64,000 nt of DNA from Acheta domesticus. Its lineage: Eukaryota; Arthropoda; Insecta; Orthoptera; Gryllidae. The notes below the pieces were generated by a model, which saw only the letters and a list, made by a program, of their open reading frames with translations, did no database searches and was not told the DNA's origin. The stretch covers positions 66,948,026-67,012,025 of the forward strand of contig JAHLJT010008756.1 of assembly GCA_031308135.1 (NCBI GenBank). The letters run 5' to 3'. Positions 36,495 through 49,381 of this stretch are shown here, one piece after another. The position numbers were made by a program, and so were the translations under genes. Positions within the stretch are counted from its first letter, which is position 1. Each line of letters begins with the position of its first letter.

Positions 36495-38065
36495 CTTTTT
36501 CGTATACGTACGTATATATGGAGTAATATACGTAGTACAGGGAAAGTTATGTAATGCTGCGCGAAAAAAGGCAGATTTTCGGCAGAAAAAATTCATTGCC
36601 GGACCCTGATAACGAAAAACTTGATAAATTCAGTTGCTAAATTAAGAAAAAAATTCCCTAACATGTGGTCTAGCCTGAATCCCTGTTTTGTGGGTCCTTG
36701 ATACCGAAAAACCAATAAAAAGCTAAATGTCCGACAGTCCGTCTGTCCGTCGATGAACACTAGTAGCGCCTAAACCGTACGTAGGATTTATTTCAAATTG
36801 AAGAAACCCATGTCGATCTGTCTCGAGTCGAAGCTTTGAGATTTTGAAAAAGATTCTATAAAATTTGGGGGTACTTTACATGAAGCCTCCGCACATTTTC
36901 AAAATTTTCTCTTTAAATTTCTTGTAAGAATAGAGTAAAATACACTTATTAAGGTAACATAGGTCCGATTTTAACGGTTAATTCTCAGTTTTCGAAAATC
37001 GCGAAAGTTTGAATTTTTTTCGGCCTCTTCCTACAACTACCAAATTAAAGACAGAGATTTTTTTCCAATAAAATTTGTTCTCCGTAGTGAGTTCTTTCAT
37101 GAAGGTCATATACATTTTTTGTAAATTTTGGTAGCTTTCGCGCAAAATTGCGTGCAATATCTGAAATTTAAAAGAATTCACGAACAAGAGTTTTTCAAAA
37201 ACGGCTCCAAATTTTTTCTGTAAACTTTCGGTAAGGACAGTGCCTAATGTCCTCTATGAGATAACATTAACGACATTGTGCTCTATTCTTTTGTTGTTGT
37301 TTTTTTTCAAAAATTACAAAAATGTAATTTTTTTACTTGTTTCTCAGGTCGTTAATATTTACATTAGCGTCAATTTGTTCACATTATTATATTTATGAGT
37401 ACATAGTGCTTTAAATAATGTCAAGTAAAGTTTCTCGAAAACTCCACCTTATTCTGTGAAGGCTAGCTCAAAATGCCGCATTTTAAAACAAGCCCAAACT
37501 GGTTTTTTTTCATAAAAGGCTCCAAATGTTTTCTTCAAACTTTTCGTACGGATATTACTAATTGCACTCTTTAATATGACATTAAGTTAATTTTGGTTGG
37601 TTTTTTTTAATTACACAAATGTAATTTTTTTAATGATCTCACCGTTAATATACATATTTCTACCAATTTGTAAACACTGTTGTATTTTTGAGTTGATGTA
37701 CTTCAAATGACTCCTAATGATGATTTTCAAAAACTCAAAAATATTCTGTGAAAAAGAGCTTCAAATTTCGCATTTACAGTGGCGCTTGAACGACTGTTTC
37801 TTAAAAACGACTCAAACTTTTTCAAAGAAATTGCCATTTATGACGAGGTTTTAGTCTTATTTAATATTTTTAAAATAATATCTCTGTTCTACTATTAGGA
37901 AACCGAAAAATTCAGAAAATGTCTAAATAATGTAGTTTGGGCGGCAATAGATGGCAGCAGGCGAGAGAATGTGGCAAGTCCGAATAGCTAGCCAAGACCA
38001 AAGGAAATAGAAAAACTAATACGGGAAAGTCTGTGCCATTCTGTAGCACCACTTTTAATACCACA
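36495..38065 (+). repeat. 1.6-kb repeat family, copy 2
   Basis: Begins CTTTTTCGTATACGTACG and ends CTGTGCCATTCTGTAGCACC. Inside, the phrase ACGGCTCCAAAT or variants recurs at about 37200, 37512 and 37808, each followed by an AC-T-TTCGGTA block and a poly-T plus TGTAATTTTTTT block. This is a roughly 300-bp diverged tandem structure. No open frame of note. Confidence 0.8.
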
Positions 38066-38839
38066 TAGTAAATAAAGCAAAGAAATAGCATACTTAAAAA
38101 AATTCCAAATAGTATCTGTGCATGAAATGCAGAGAAACTATTGGGTAAAGCATGTGGGGTCCAATCTGATCACAAACGTAGTCTACGTAAGTAATGAAGT
38201 CGAAGGGCTAACAGTTGTACTAGAAATGCGCCATTACACCAGGTATACAAGAAATATTTTTTGTCATATATATAGGCGATAGGTTTAGGATGTTATGTGA
38301 TACTTATGATGGTATTTGTGTCTTTTGTGATCTGGATTACGCAACGATTTAAGTTATTTTTGTGATTTCCAAATGTTGGAAATTAATAGTATTTTTAATT
38401 GTAAGAGGTTTTTATAATAAAAGTATAGTTTTGTTAATATAATATACTGACATACGCTTTGGCTTTTAGACTAACTTTGAACTTCCTACTCGTTAAAAAT
38501 CCTCAGGGGAGAAATTACGAAATGGAAGATACATGTAAAATGTTCAAGAAATGGGTTCAGAAATTTATATTTCCTTTATTTTTAAGAAGTCACTGATAAT
38601 AAATAATAATCCCGAACACAAGTTAAATGTATGCACGATGTTTATTGTAATCACTTGTAACATATTTTTGTGTTGATTCGCTTTTGCGGAAGAATAGAAA
38701 TAGCAAAGAGCAACGAAGTTGAAATGTGGGCACCACATCCTTCTGAAGTACTGTATGCCACGCAACTATAATTAATTGTTAGTTTTCTTATTGTCAGAAA
38801 ATTTCAGCCACCATTGCAAACTGCTTTTAGCTATGCTTT

Positions 38840-40425
38840 TACTTTCCCGTATACGTACCTAAACACGGAGTGATAAACGTACTATAGGGAAAGTTATGTA
38901 ATGCTGCGCGAAAAAATGGCCAATTTTCGCCAAAAAAAATATCGTTGCCGGGGCGCTGATAACGAAAAAGTGGATAAAACCAGTTGCTAAATTAAGAAAA
39001 AAATCCCCCTAACACGTGGTGTAGCTAGAACCCGTCTTTTGTGGATCCTTGATAGCGAAAAAACAATTGAAAGGAAAACGTCCGTCTGTACGTCTGTGGA
39101 TACTGTTGGCGCCTAAACCATACGTACGATTTCTTCCAAAATGGATATTCCTCAGTCGATTTGGTTCTAGTCAAAGCTTTGAGATTTTGAAAAATATTCT
39201 GTAAAATTTGTAGGTACTTTACATGAACATTTTGACATTTTCAAACTTTTCTCAAAAACGGCTCCAAATTTTTTTATTAAATTTCTTGAAAGAATAGAGT
39301 AAAATACACTTATTTAGGTGGAATATGTCCAATTTTCACGGATTACTCTGAATTTTCAAACGTTGCAAAAGTTTAAATTTTTTTGGCGTTATTCTGGAAC
39401 TACAAAATTGAAGATAGAGATTTTTCTTTCAAATAAAATTTGTTGTCCAAAGTCAGTTCTTTAATTAAGGTCATGTGCATTTTTGAAATTTTTAGTAGTT
39501 TTCGCGCAATATTGCGTGCAATATGTGGAATTTAAAAAAGTTACAAAAACCAAATTTTCAAAAAACGGCTCCAATTTTTTTCTTTAAACTTTTGGTAGAG
39601 ATAGTGCTAAATGCACCGTATGAAATGACATAAACCCCATTTCGCTCTATTCTTTTGTTTTTTTCAAAAATTGCAAAAATGCATTTTTCTTGACTTGTCT
39701 CCCATGTCGTTAATAATTAACTTATTGGCGATGTTTTTACATTATTATATTTATGAGTACATATGCTTTAAATAATGTCAAGACAAGTTTCTCGAAAACA
39801 ACTTTTCTGTGAAAAGTAGCTCAAAATTCCATATTTCCAGAAAAGCGCTAAACGTCATTTTCTCATAAACGGCCAGAAACCACTCTTCAAACTTTTCGAT
39901 CGGTTAGTGCTAATGAAACTCTTTAATATGACGTAAAGTTTATTTGTAGTTTTTTTTTCTTTCAAAATTACACATATGTAATTTTTTAAAGGATCTCTCA
40001 CATGTTTAATATTCACATTACCAGCAATTTGTAAACATTATTATATTTGGGAATGTAAGTGCTTCAAATAATTTCAAATAAAGTATTTTGAAAACTCAAG
40101 AATTTTCTGTGAAAATGAGCTGCAAATTTCGCATTTTTAGTAGCGCTAAAACGCAATTTTCTTTAAAACGGCACATAATTTTTAAAAGAAAATTGCCATT
40201 GAGGGCTAGGTTTTTGTGTTCTTTAATATTCTAAAATTTATATTTTCGTTCTACCAATAGAAAACCGAAAAATTAAGAATATGACAAAAAATGTACTTTT
40301 GGCGGTGATAAATGGTAGCTGGCAAGATAGAATGTGTGACAATTCCGAATAGCTAGCGAAGACCCAAGGAAATATAAAACGAATACGGGAAAAGTCTGTG
40401 CCATTCTGTAGCCACTTTGGATTAT
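38840..40425 (+). repeat. 1.6-kb repeat family, copy 3, with known empty site
   Basis: Starts ACTTTCCCGTATACGTACC and ends CTGTGCCATTCTGTAGCCAC. The flanks join as CTATGCTTTT and TTTGGATTATGATTG. The matching unit A site at 15093-15110 is uninterrupted. The internal phrase recurs at about 39253, 39562, 39872 and 40165. Confidence 0.82.
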
Positions 40426-40669
40426 GATTGTAACCCGACTAATGAAACAATGAGTACTCTCTGATACAACAGAAATTCCACACAAGCGTCTTTTTTAATC
40501 ATTCTTCAGTTTCAAGGAAGCAAGTCTTAGCAAAATCACACGATATTTAGAAAATTTTTGTAATTCCGTAAGATGCGAATGCCAATGCCCTTGCAAAAAA
40601 TAAGAATATGAGTTCTTTTAAAAGCTAATTTTCCTAACAATCATATAAATTTTTACCTTTCCATATACT

Positions 40670-43477
40670 TACATATATACTGGTGTTCAGAAGTTGCCGT
40701 TACAAAAATACTCCAAATTCTGTGTTGACAGTCATGAAGAATGGCAGGTCTAGTTTTTCCGAAAACAATTTGGTCTTTGAGAAAATTGAGTTTAAAAATC
40801 ACTTCCGGGCGCGAAATTCAAACCAACCGCTACGACACCAGACGGCGGCGTTTTCTTCTGCGCGGAGCATTTCCTCTTTTCGCCGCGTAAATGGTGAAAC
40901 TGTCGAGTAATATTCTATAAGGAAAGCATCGCGTGGCTTACACTAGGATACGTTAATAGTATCAAGTGTTTCAATAAATATTTTAAATGTACGTACAGAA
41001 AATCCAGTTTTGTTCAAAATGATAGCCACGGTACACGTCGGTGTAAATATAAATGATGAACACATCCAACATTTATGGAAAATATTGAATGTCCTGGAAT
41101 GCTCGAATTGTTATTTTTTAGCACATATTCATATGAAATAGTGCCTTGGGCTTAAGATTGCCGCATACGTGAAGATTATTTTAAATATCGTGATAAACTA
41201 AAAAGCGTTTTGGAAATTAAATATTTGTTCATGAAAATACTATGTTGATTATCGCGAATTTGAATTCATTTTCCCAGCTGTCATTTTCTGAATTCTCAGA
41301 CTAACAATAGCCAGATTTAGCCGTTTTTTTTGGATAAAATTACTCACAAATAGTATTTAGCTCAGTGCTGTTACAATATATATTTGTTTAGTCTATCATG
41401 ACAAGCATAAAAAGACGAATCCAATGATATACATATTGTCATATGTTAGTCATTTTTTTAGTAATTTTGATTTTTTGCGACGACTGTTTAACGGATATTG
41501 TGAATGTAACAGTCCGCCACACAAGGTCACGCAGCGCTCCATCAGCAAACGCGCGCTCGGTGAAGGCAAAGGATCTTAGTAGTTGAAGATACGATGTATA
41601 TTCCGAATATTCACGAAACTGTTAGTGTTTTCCCTGAATTCTGCTTTCCTGAACTCTGCAACACTTGTACTCGTGAATCTGCTGAATCTCTAAAAATAAT
41701 ACTCTGGTACAAAAACATATAAACAATAAACACACATTGAATTCTTTAAATAATTATTATCACAAATTGGGAGATACAATGCAATAAAATATAATATTTA
41801 ATCAATTTTAGTATCATTTCTGGTTTTGCTTCTGTACTTTAAACCGTGCTCCTGAAACCAAAACTATTGTTTCGAATTTGGGGATATTAATTGGTGACAC
41901 GTACGCTTATTATAGTGGCAACCTGTTTCCTACCATTACTTGTTTACAGCAAACGTAGCCCCGTCTACAAGGTCTCTCATTACAATTTCTCTTTTTATTC
42001 TCATTTTCCTGACGCTCAGTTTAACACATTGTATTCAACTTTGAACACTCATCATAATTGTCCCGTGTGATGCCGTAACAATCTCAGTAGTAAGTCTCAA
42101 TAGTAGTACTTCTATGATCTCACTCGATAATGAAGTAAAACCCTCTCTTACCCTTTCTTCTTGCTTGATTATATCCTCCTCTTCCTTCTCCCCGTATTTG
42201 CTTCTCAAACTATCGCATTTACTCGTATCATCTTGTGTTGAGGCTTGGAATATAGCTTAAGTGGTGGAGAGAAGAAAGTTGGCCCGAAGATGTGCAATTT
42301 CGTCTTTCTGAGTTGTCATAAAGGAAGGTTCTGAAAACAAGAATTAAGACTGTTAGCAGACCTTGGCATTAGGATCTCCTCGTAACATTAAATACTGAAG
42401 AAAATAACCGTGTTACCTGCGTCTGGGCGACAGGATATAGATTTTCTTTCTTTGTTTTATCTCATTATTATTGCGTGTATGAAGTTCACGCTGTTCGGAC
42501 GTGCCAAACACACTTGTTCATGGAAAATACAGCGCCATGGAACTTCAAAATCGTAACAGAGACCTCACATAAGTAATTCAACTTTCAGTACAGTCGTCAC
42601 GCCCGTATTACTAGTTTTTATACTCGAGCGGGGTAATCTGCCACCAGATGCTGATTTTCAAAGAATGTGAGCCCGCCGCGTCTTAATGGGAAGCACCAGA
42701 TTCTTCGTGCCGACCATGGAAATTTTGTTAGCGCGCGTTCGCTTCCGCCGTCCAGGGAGGTGCTGCGCTCTCACGGCCACCTCTCGAGTAGTTCGAGCAA
42801 ATACTCTTAGACAAATTATTTTTTTCACTCTGTAATCTAGTTGGCGGTTATCTCGAGCGCCAGACGTTTGAAATGTACGCTCTTTGCTGTTAATTCATCC
42901 CAAAGAATAGCTATAATTGTTTACATCGTTATTAGACACCAAATTTGAATTAATTTGGCCGCCTATGTAAAGTTCTTGTTTCTCTCGTCTTTCAACAGTT
43001 TCTTGCTTAGTAATAATAAAAAATAAATATTTATTTACTTCATTTATTCAAGGTTTATTAATACAAATATATGTTTATTTCCAAATAGTTGTGTATTTAA
43101 TTTTGAAAATAAAAATACCACATATCCTACCACATAAGGGAGCAGAAGCGCCAACGATCTCAAGAATCTTAGAAGAGTAAAAAATACGCAATGGGTCAGT
43201 ATATTGGAACCTCGACTCTGACCTTCACACCGAGAAGGCATGTATGACAGAACCGCAGTTGATTATAAAGAATCACTCTCGGGATGTGTCTCAATAAGTA
43301 TTTAATATAATGTAGAATGAAATGGTACAAAACAATTAAAAATACTAACAAGGAAATTGTTACCAACATTTAAGTTGTAATACTGTCTCAAATTCGCTAT
43401 TTTCAATTTTTGTTCCTAGAATTTATTACATAAACAAGGAGTATTTGATATTTTCTATCATAAGTATGGCAATATTT
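40670..43477. other. Intergenic DNA upstream of gene B and downstream of gene C
   Basis: No host gene recognised. Short GC-richer patches at 40840-40890 and 42700-42800 (GCGCGCGTTCGCTTCCGCC) look like repeat debris. The short open frames lack domains. Confidence 0.5.
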
Positions 43478-43483
43478 TTTATT
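43478..43483 (-). terminator. Poly(A) signal of gene C (AATAAA)
   Basis: Canonical AATAAA on the minus strand 55 nt after the stop codon of gene C. Confidence 0.75.
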
Positions 43484-43538
43484 CATAAAGTATTGTCAGT
43501 GTAATGCCAGTGTAGTATACTGAAAGGATAGTAACAGA

Positions 43539-43674
43539 TCATTGTGCACGACGCATATTGTGGTAATCAGGGAAGTCCAGTTGGAAGGCAGGTTTATCAT
43601 CTTCGCTCACCCACACAGACCCTGACGAACCGTTGTTGAGAACGTGAACAACAGCCTTTGCCACGTTGTCAGCT
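43539..43674 (-). CDS. Gene C coding exon 6 (terminal)
   Basis: 136 nt encoding ADNVAKAVVHVLNNGSSGSV, WVSEDDKPAFQ and ending MRRAQ-stop. Acceptor TCTGTTGCAG. Confidence 0.93.
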
Positions 43675-46600
43675 CTGCAACAGAATATAGAAATCACAGT
43701 ATACGTATTGATACAGTTGCGCAGCTTCGTGTTAAATGTCCTATGACGTTTTGAACGACTCTAGCGATCCACAAGGCGATCAAGGAATACCACACCGCCT
43801 TACAATTCGTAATACAGTATCGCTCTGCCAAATCTGAATAGTGGAATTATGAGGAAGAACAAGTATTTCTATACTGTTCTTGAAAATATCTAGAAACGTA
43901 AGTAATCTAGTAAATAAGGATATCTAGGAAGTAATAACATTTATGGTAGCAGATAATGACAAATTTATGTCTTTCCTTTCTAGGTCAGTTGGACAAGAAA
44001 AAACACATAACTCAGGGTTCTTTCCTAATCAGTGGTGCATTTAATTGCCAAACCGTGTTTCTTTCGACTCACGCATTGATATTAATGTATTAACTGGAAA
44101 AGTATCAGAATTCAGTTGGTGCCTATCAAATATGTTCCGACACATGTCAGATGTGAGGTTAAAACGTTGCTTCCTTGTTATTTTACGTGTTATGTAATGA
44201 CTTGCCATTGAAAACCTAGGAATATAAAACGACGAGGTCAAGAAGTAATACGAATTATCTTAAGTTTGTAACCATCTCTTAATAAACGCAATTTCACAGA
44301 CAAAATCCGTGTACTTCTGTAGCAGCTATCCGTAGTTTTACTTGATCTTCATCAGCATCGCTAACTGTATGCGCGCGCATCCCTAACTAGGCAAACACGG
44401 ACTGAGCTACGCTCCTGTATAAATACTATAGGCGCAAGTTTTCTTGATATTCCACAGCAGGGAGTGCGAGGTGAGGAGGGATCTCTCTACGTCACGGATT
44501 AAGAGTGCGTACCAACTGTGGGTATAAACTTCATGCGCCAAAGCGTGCCTCTAGAAATGCTACGGTTGTTTTGAAAGTATGAGGTGGTTGATTGCCAGCA
44601 TTGTAAATTGTACGTGCCGTTCCGAGTCGGACCGAAGTATCTCACCGGGTCGTGCGCTTGATGAGCACTAATTAGGGAGCTCGTGTATCAAAAAAATCTT
44701 GCGCGAGTAATATGTATACTGTGATAGAAATTAGAACATACACTATACGAAGGCTCGTTGACACAATTACAGATTCAAGCTACCCAAGCAGTTTCACAGG
44801 AGGCCATAACTCTGCTTTAAATTTGTTCTTAAATTAATTAAGATGCATTTTCAGAACTTAGATTAGTGAGAGAAGGTCATGCATTTAGAATTGAGAAATT
44901 ACTAATGAAAAATGTTTGCAGAAAAAATTAAAATAATTGATTTATTTTGTACAAACAAAGATTTTGAAGTTTTCAGTTTGTGCTGTTAACGTATTTTGCT
45001 GTATCTCTGTATGAATAAAATCAATAATTGTGAAGATATTCTATTTAATTTTGACATCATTGGATGTAGTAAGCCTCTGATACAGTGAACCTAAAAAGGT
45101 AGTCCTTAGAAGTTCACTGTAACCAAAGACGACTGTACTTACTTTTGAATTGGAAGTTCAGTATGCACTTTCTTAAATTCTTCAGTAAACTCAGGAGTCA
45201 ACAATGTTAAGTCGCCGAAAAAACCACTTTCTGTCTGCCCTGGACAGATGGCAATCACCTTAACTCCCGTGCGGTCCACATGGTACTGCTCCTGCAGCAC
45301 AAATCATAGAGCTTAAAAACGAGAAAACGGCCCTATATCAGAGAAATAATGTCGTGGGAAACACGCAGTTGTTCATTACATCCCGGATATCTGACGCTTG
45401 TGGGAAATTGTCTTGACCAACGGGAAGGTGGCATATTAAGATAGGGGATTAGTCCATCGCTCGTCCCAAAGCCCTTTGGCTCAGGGTGTAACTGAAATCA
45501 CTTCAGTGCCTTTGAGTGGGAGGTCCTAGGGTTCAAATCCCGACAGTGGCAGGATATTTCGACCCTAGCTAGCGAGCTGGACCGAGTTCAGCCGCTGTCT
45601 GGATGAGAATTCTAGCGACCGGCTGCACTGATTGGAACTTTTTGGTTGTTTTCTCCGATCAACACCAGGTGAATGCCGGAGCAGTACCCAAACAAACGGG
45701 CCACGGATCGAGCGCAATCGTTCCTTCCTCTTCCTTGTATCTCCACCCCTTACTTACACCCCCCTAACTTACACACTCGCATGCATTACAGTATCATACT
45801 TGCCGGGAATCCAGCCGGGAGCTTAGTTTATTGCGGCTGGGGCGGTCCCACTCTAGTGGTAGATACCTGGTTGGGAAATATCTCCGCAAACCGACGTAGG
45901 TCGGCGGCGGATTTCGCCATTCAGCGGAGAAAGATCACCTCAACATCCCGCCACAAAACGTACACTGCACTAACGAGATTAATGACCTTAGCATTGAACC
46001 GGTATCATCAACCAATCAATCTTCCCAAGGATGGAAATAAAATGTAGATGCTTAAGGAAGAATCGCGCACCCTCCGTGGCCAGTTGTTTAGAGACTGTGC
46101 TTCGGTATTCGCCTAAAATCAAAGAGTCAGAAACGATGATCAGACCAGTCGACTGCTAGATTTATCATCTTGGCAATGATACACAAGTATTTTACCATTC
46201 AGATGGAGTCAAAAATGTCGCCATTGTCAGCCCTGAAGCCCAGAAGCTCACGGTGTTGGAAGCAGCAGTTGCGGACTACATTCATTTTTGCTGCTGATTA
46301 TGGAAGTAAAAACTCAAAGAGAACTGTTAAGTTTCGAAGTTTTCTGGTCGAATAATAGTATCCTTTACTATGTTTTCTCCCCGAAAAAATTATTGCGATC
46401 CCATATTTTGGAGATAAGTGATATATGTCCTTCCAACTTCTTTGTGTCAGATAGGGCGATAAAAATTCCTCGAGGTTAGCGTAAAGAGACGCTCACCACA
46501 CGACGTTCTACAATACTTTTGACCCAACAGTAGTGGTATTGTGGGTAGAAATTACGAAGTGTACATGTCAAATTATTTTGCTAATGGAAATTTGTGACAA

Positions 46601-48421
46601 TTGTTGCGAGAACTAGTACATTTCTCTTGACTCAACAATCATAAAAAATAGAAAATAGTTTAAACTTAAAAATTGTAATATTTGAAACATTTTTGACATT
46701 TGAATCTTTCCACTTCCTATTGTTTTGGAAATTCTCAGTATTCTACTTGCTGGACTTGACTTCAAGTAAATTAATCTCTTTCTTTACTTTAGTGTACAAA
46801 ACATTAAATAAAATATTGATTTCAAATCCCTCTTTTATATTTACATAATATAATACAATATTCCATCACAAAATGTCTTATTTTCTGGAATTATGGAAAT
46901 ATCTCTAATATAAACTACACGGGTTGTTCCAGCCAAATAATTGCATTGTGAGAATTTCACTTTTTGGAGTTGTCTTGAAACATAACGAATATAAAAATGT
47001 TTTGTACGATGCAATTGCAAAATTCTAGATAAAAGAAGTAAGACATCGAGAACGTACGGCAATGCAGTTTTTAAGAGGCGATATTTGATCCGTTCCACTT
47101 CACTACCTTTTCTATGTGTCAATTATGATGACAATTAATACTCACCCCGCAAGAGCGGCTAAATCCTATTACTCCATACTTCGTAGCGTTGTAGACAGGC
47201 ACGATGGGAATAGACAGCAAACCACAGATGGAGGCAATGTTGACTACGGTGCCACCGCTGCCGCCCTCCTGCTTGCCCATGTGCTTCCAGGCCAACAAAG
47301 TCCCACTGATGACACCTTTCTGAAAAAAAAATGAAAACTAGTGGTGCTACTTTCCCGTATTAGTTTTCTTTGGTCTCGGCTAGCTATTCGGACTAGACAC
47401 ATACTCTTTCCAGCTGCCATCTATTGTTGCCCAAACTACATTTTTTTAACTTAATTTTTCGGTTTCCTAATAGTAAAACGGAAATATTATTTTAAAAATA
47501 TTAAAGAACAGTAAAACCTCGTCCTAATTGTCCTTTGTAAAACTTGCGGTCGATTTTAGAAAAAAGGTGTTTAAGCGCTACTGTAAATTCGAAATTTGAA
47601 GGTCTTTTTCACAGAACATTTTTGAGTTCTCGAAAAACTTCGTTTAAACTCATTTGAAGCACTTTAACTCACAAATACAATAGCGTTTACAAATTGTGCA
47701 TATTAACGAAGTGGAGAATTTTCTAAAAAAATACATTTGTGTAATTAAAGAGTGCAATTAGCACTCTCCGTTCGAAAAACTTGAAGAAAAAGTTGGAGCC
47801 ATTTTTGAGAAAATGACGTTTGAGCGTTTCTGAAAATGCGGAATCTCATGCCTTTGAACTTGAAAATTTGATATCAACACTTTTGATTTATTTTATAAAT
47901 ACATGAATACAGGTAATTTATTCCTGCATCTTTTACGACATTGATTAACATTGAATACAATTCCTCTCACTGACAACCTCCAGCAATTCCAACCATGGCA
48001 ATAACCTTTGTCAAAAGATGCACATCAACATGAGCCTCATTCACAAAACGATTAACTTATTCTCTTGTATTTTCAATTCTTTGATATCCGACTTTTTGGA
48101 AACTTTCCTGAAACGTTATCAATTTAAAAAGTGAAAAGTCTTTATTACAATAAACCAATAACAGTTATTTAAATATGGAATATTTTGAAAGAACTGGAAT
48201 TTACCTTCTTAGACTGTGAAAAATTACTATTATTAGTTGCAAAATACATTACAATTTTGTGTAACTATAGTGGCAGCCACTTACCAAGTCTGATAAGTAA
48301 GCCAACATTACAGAATCATTAACCAAATTAATATAATTTTTTCCATGAACAAAATTGTTCATATTCCTTAAATACTTTTCTTCCGATTTCTTAGGAATTC
48401 CGTGTTCAAATGTTTGATTCT

Positions 48422-48483
<62 letters not shown>

Positions 48484-49307
48484 AAAAATTGAACATCTTT
48501 TACATTTCAATTCCGTTATAAAATGTTTAGATCAAGATTCTAGGGGGCTCTGGCGTCATGGGCAATTCATTATTGGTCTTTGTGCATCGTGAAGTATTGC
48601 GATATGGACTTATAATAACAGGAAAGATGTGCGACATAGTATGAAATGAAACTGTATACGACATAGGGTGAAAATGTTATATTAATCGTTCGAAATTCCA
48701 GCTTCGGCTTCCAACGGTGCGCCACCTCGGCTGGACACATCACACTCGTAATGTAACACATCATTCCTTACAACGTAAATGACTATTAAAACATTAAAAA
48801 ATATATCACTTCCATGCTTGCTGATTTCTAAACAATGGGAGAGAAGTAAGAAAGCGGGTCGATCCCGTTAGTTTATGGAGCAGAGAGAGAGAGAGAGAGA
48901 GAGAAAGAAAGAGAGAGTCCTTAGGACTGGAGACTTAGCTACGTAACTCGATCGAATTCAACCACTGTCTGGATGAGAATTCTAGCGGCCAGGGATTTTG
49001 ATTGGTAGTTGTCTGTAGTTTCTTCGATGAATACTAGACGAATACCGGAGCAGTACGCTAACAAATGGGCCAACGATCAAGCGGTATCTTTTCCTCCTCA
49101 TTCTTGCCCCTTCTTCTCCACATAACACACACACATTTGGGGAGACTAGTCTGGAGCTTAGAATGTGTCCCGACTTGGGTGATGCGTCAGTGGAGGAAGA
49201 AGAAACTTTTCTCAGACAGACGTGGTGGTCGGTTCCGGATATCTCATTCCAGATGGAAGAAACACCATAATATCTTAACATGCACTACACTTACAGGACT
49301 CTTTACT

Positions 49308-49381
<74 letters not shown>

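Noticed and set aside
45632..46047. Overlapping frames of 64 and 124 codons
   Set aside because: Lie wholly inside a SINE also present at 34.9 and 50.5 kb, where similar frames are broken.
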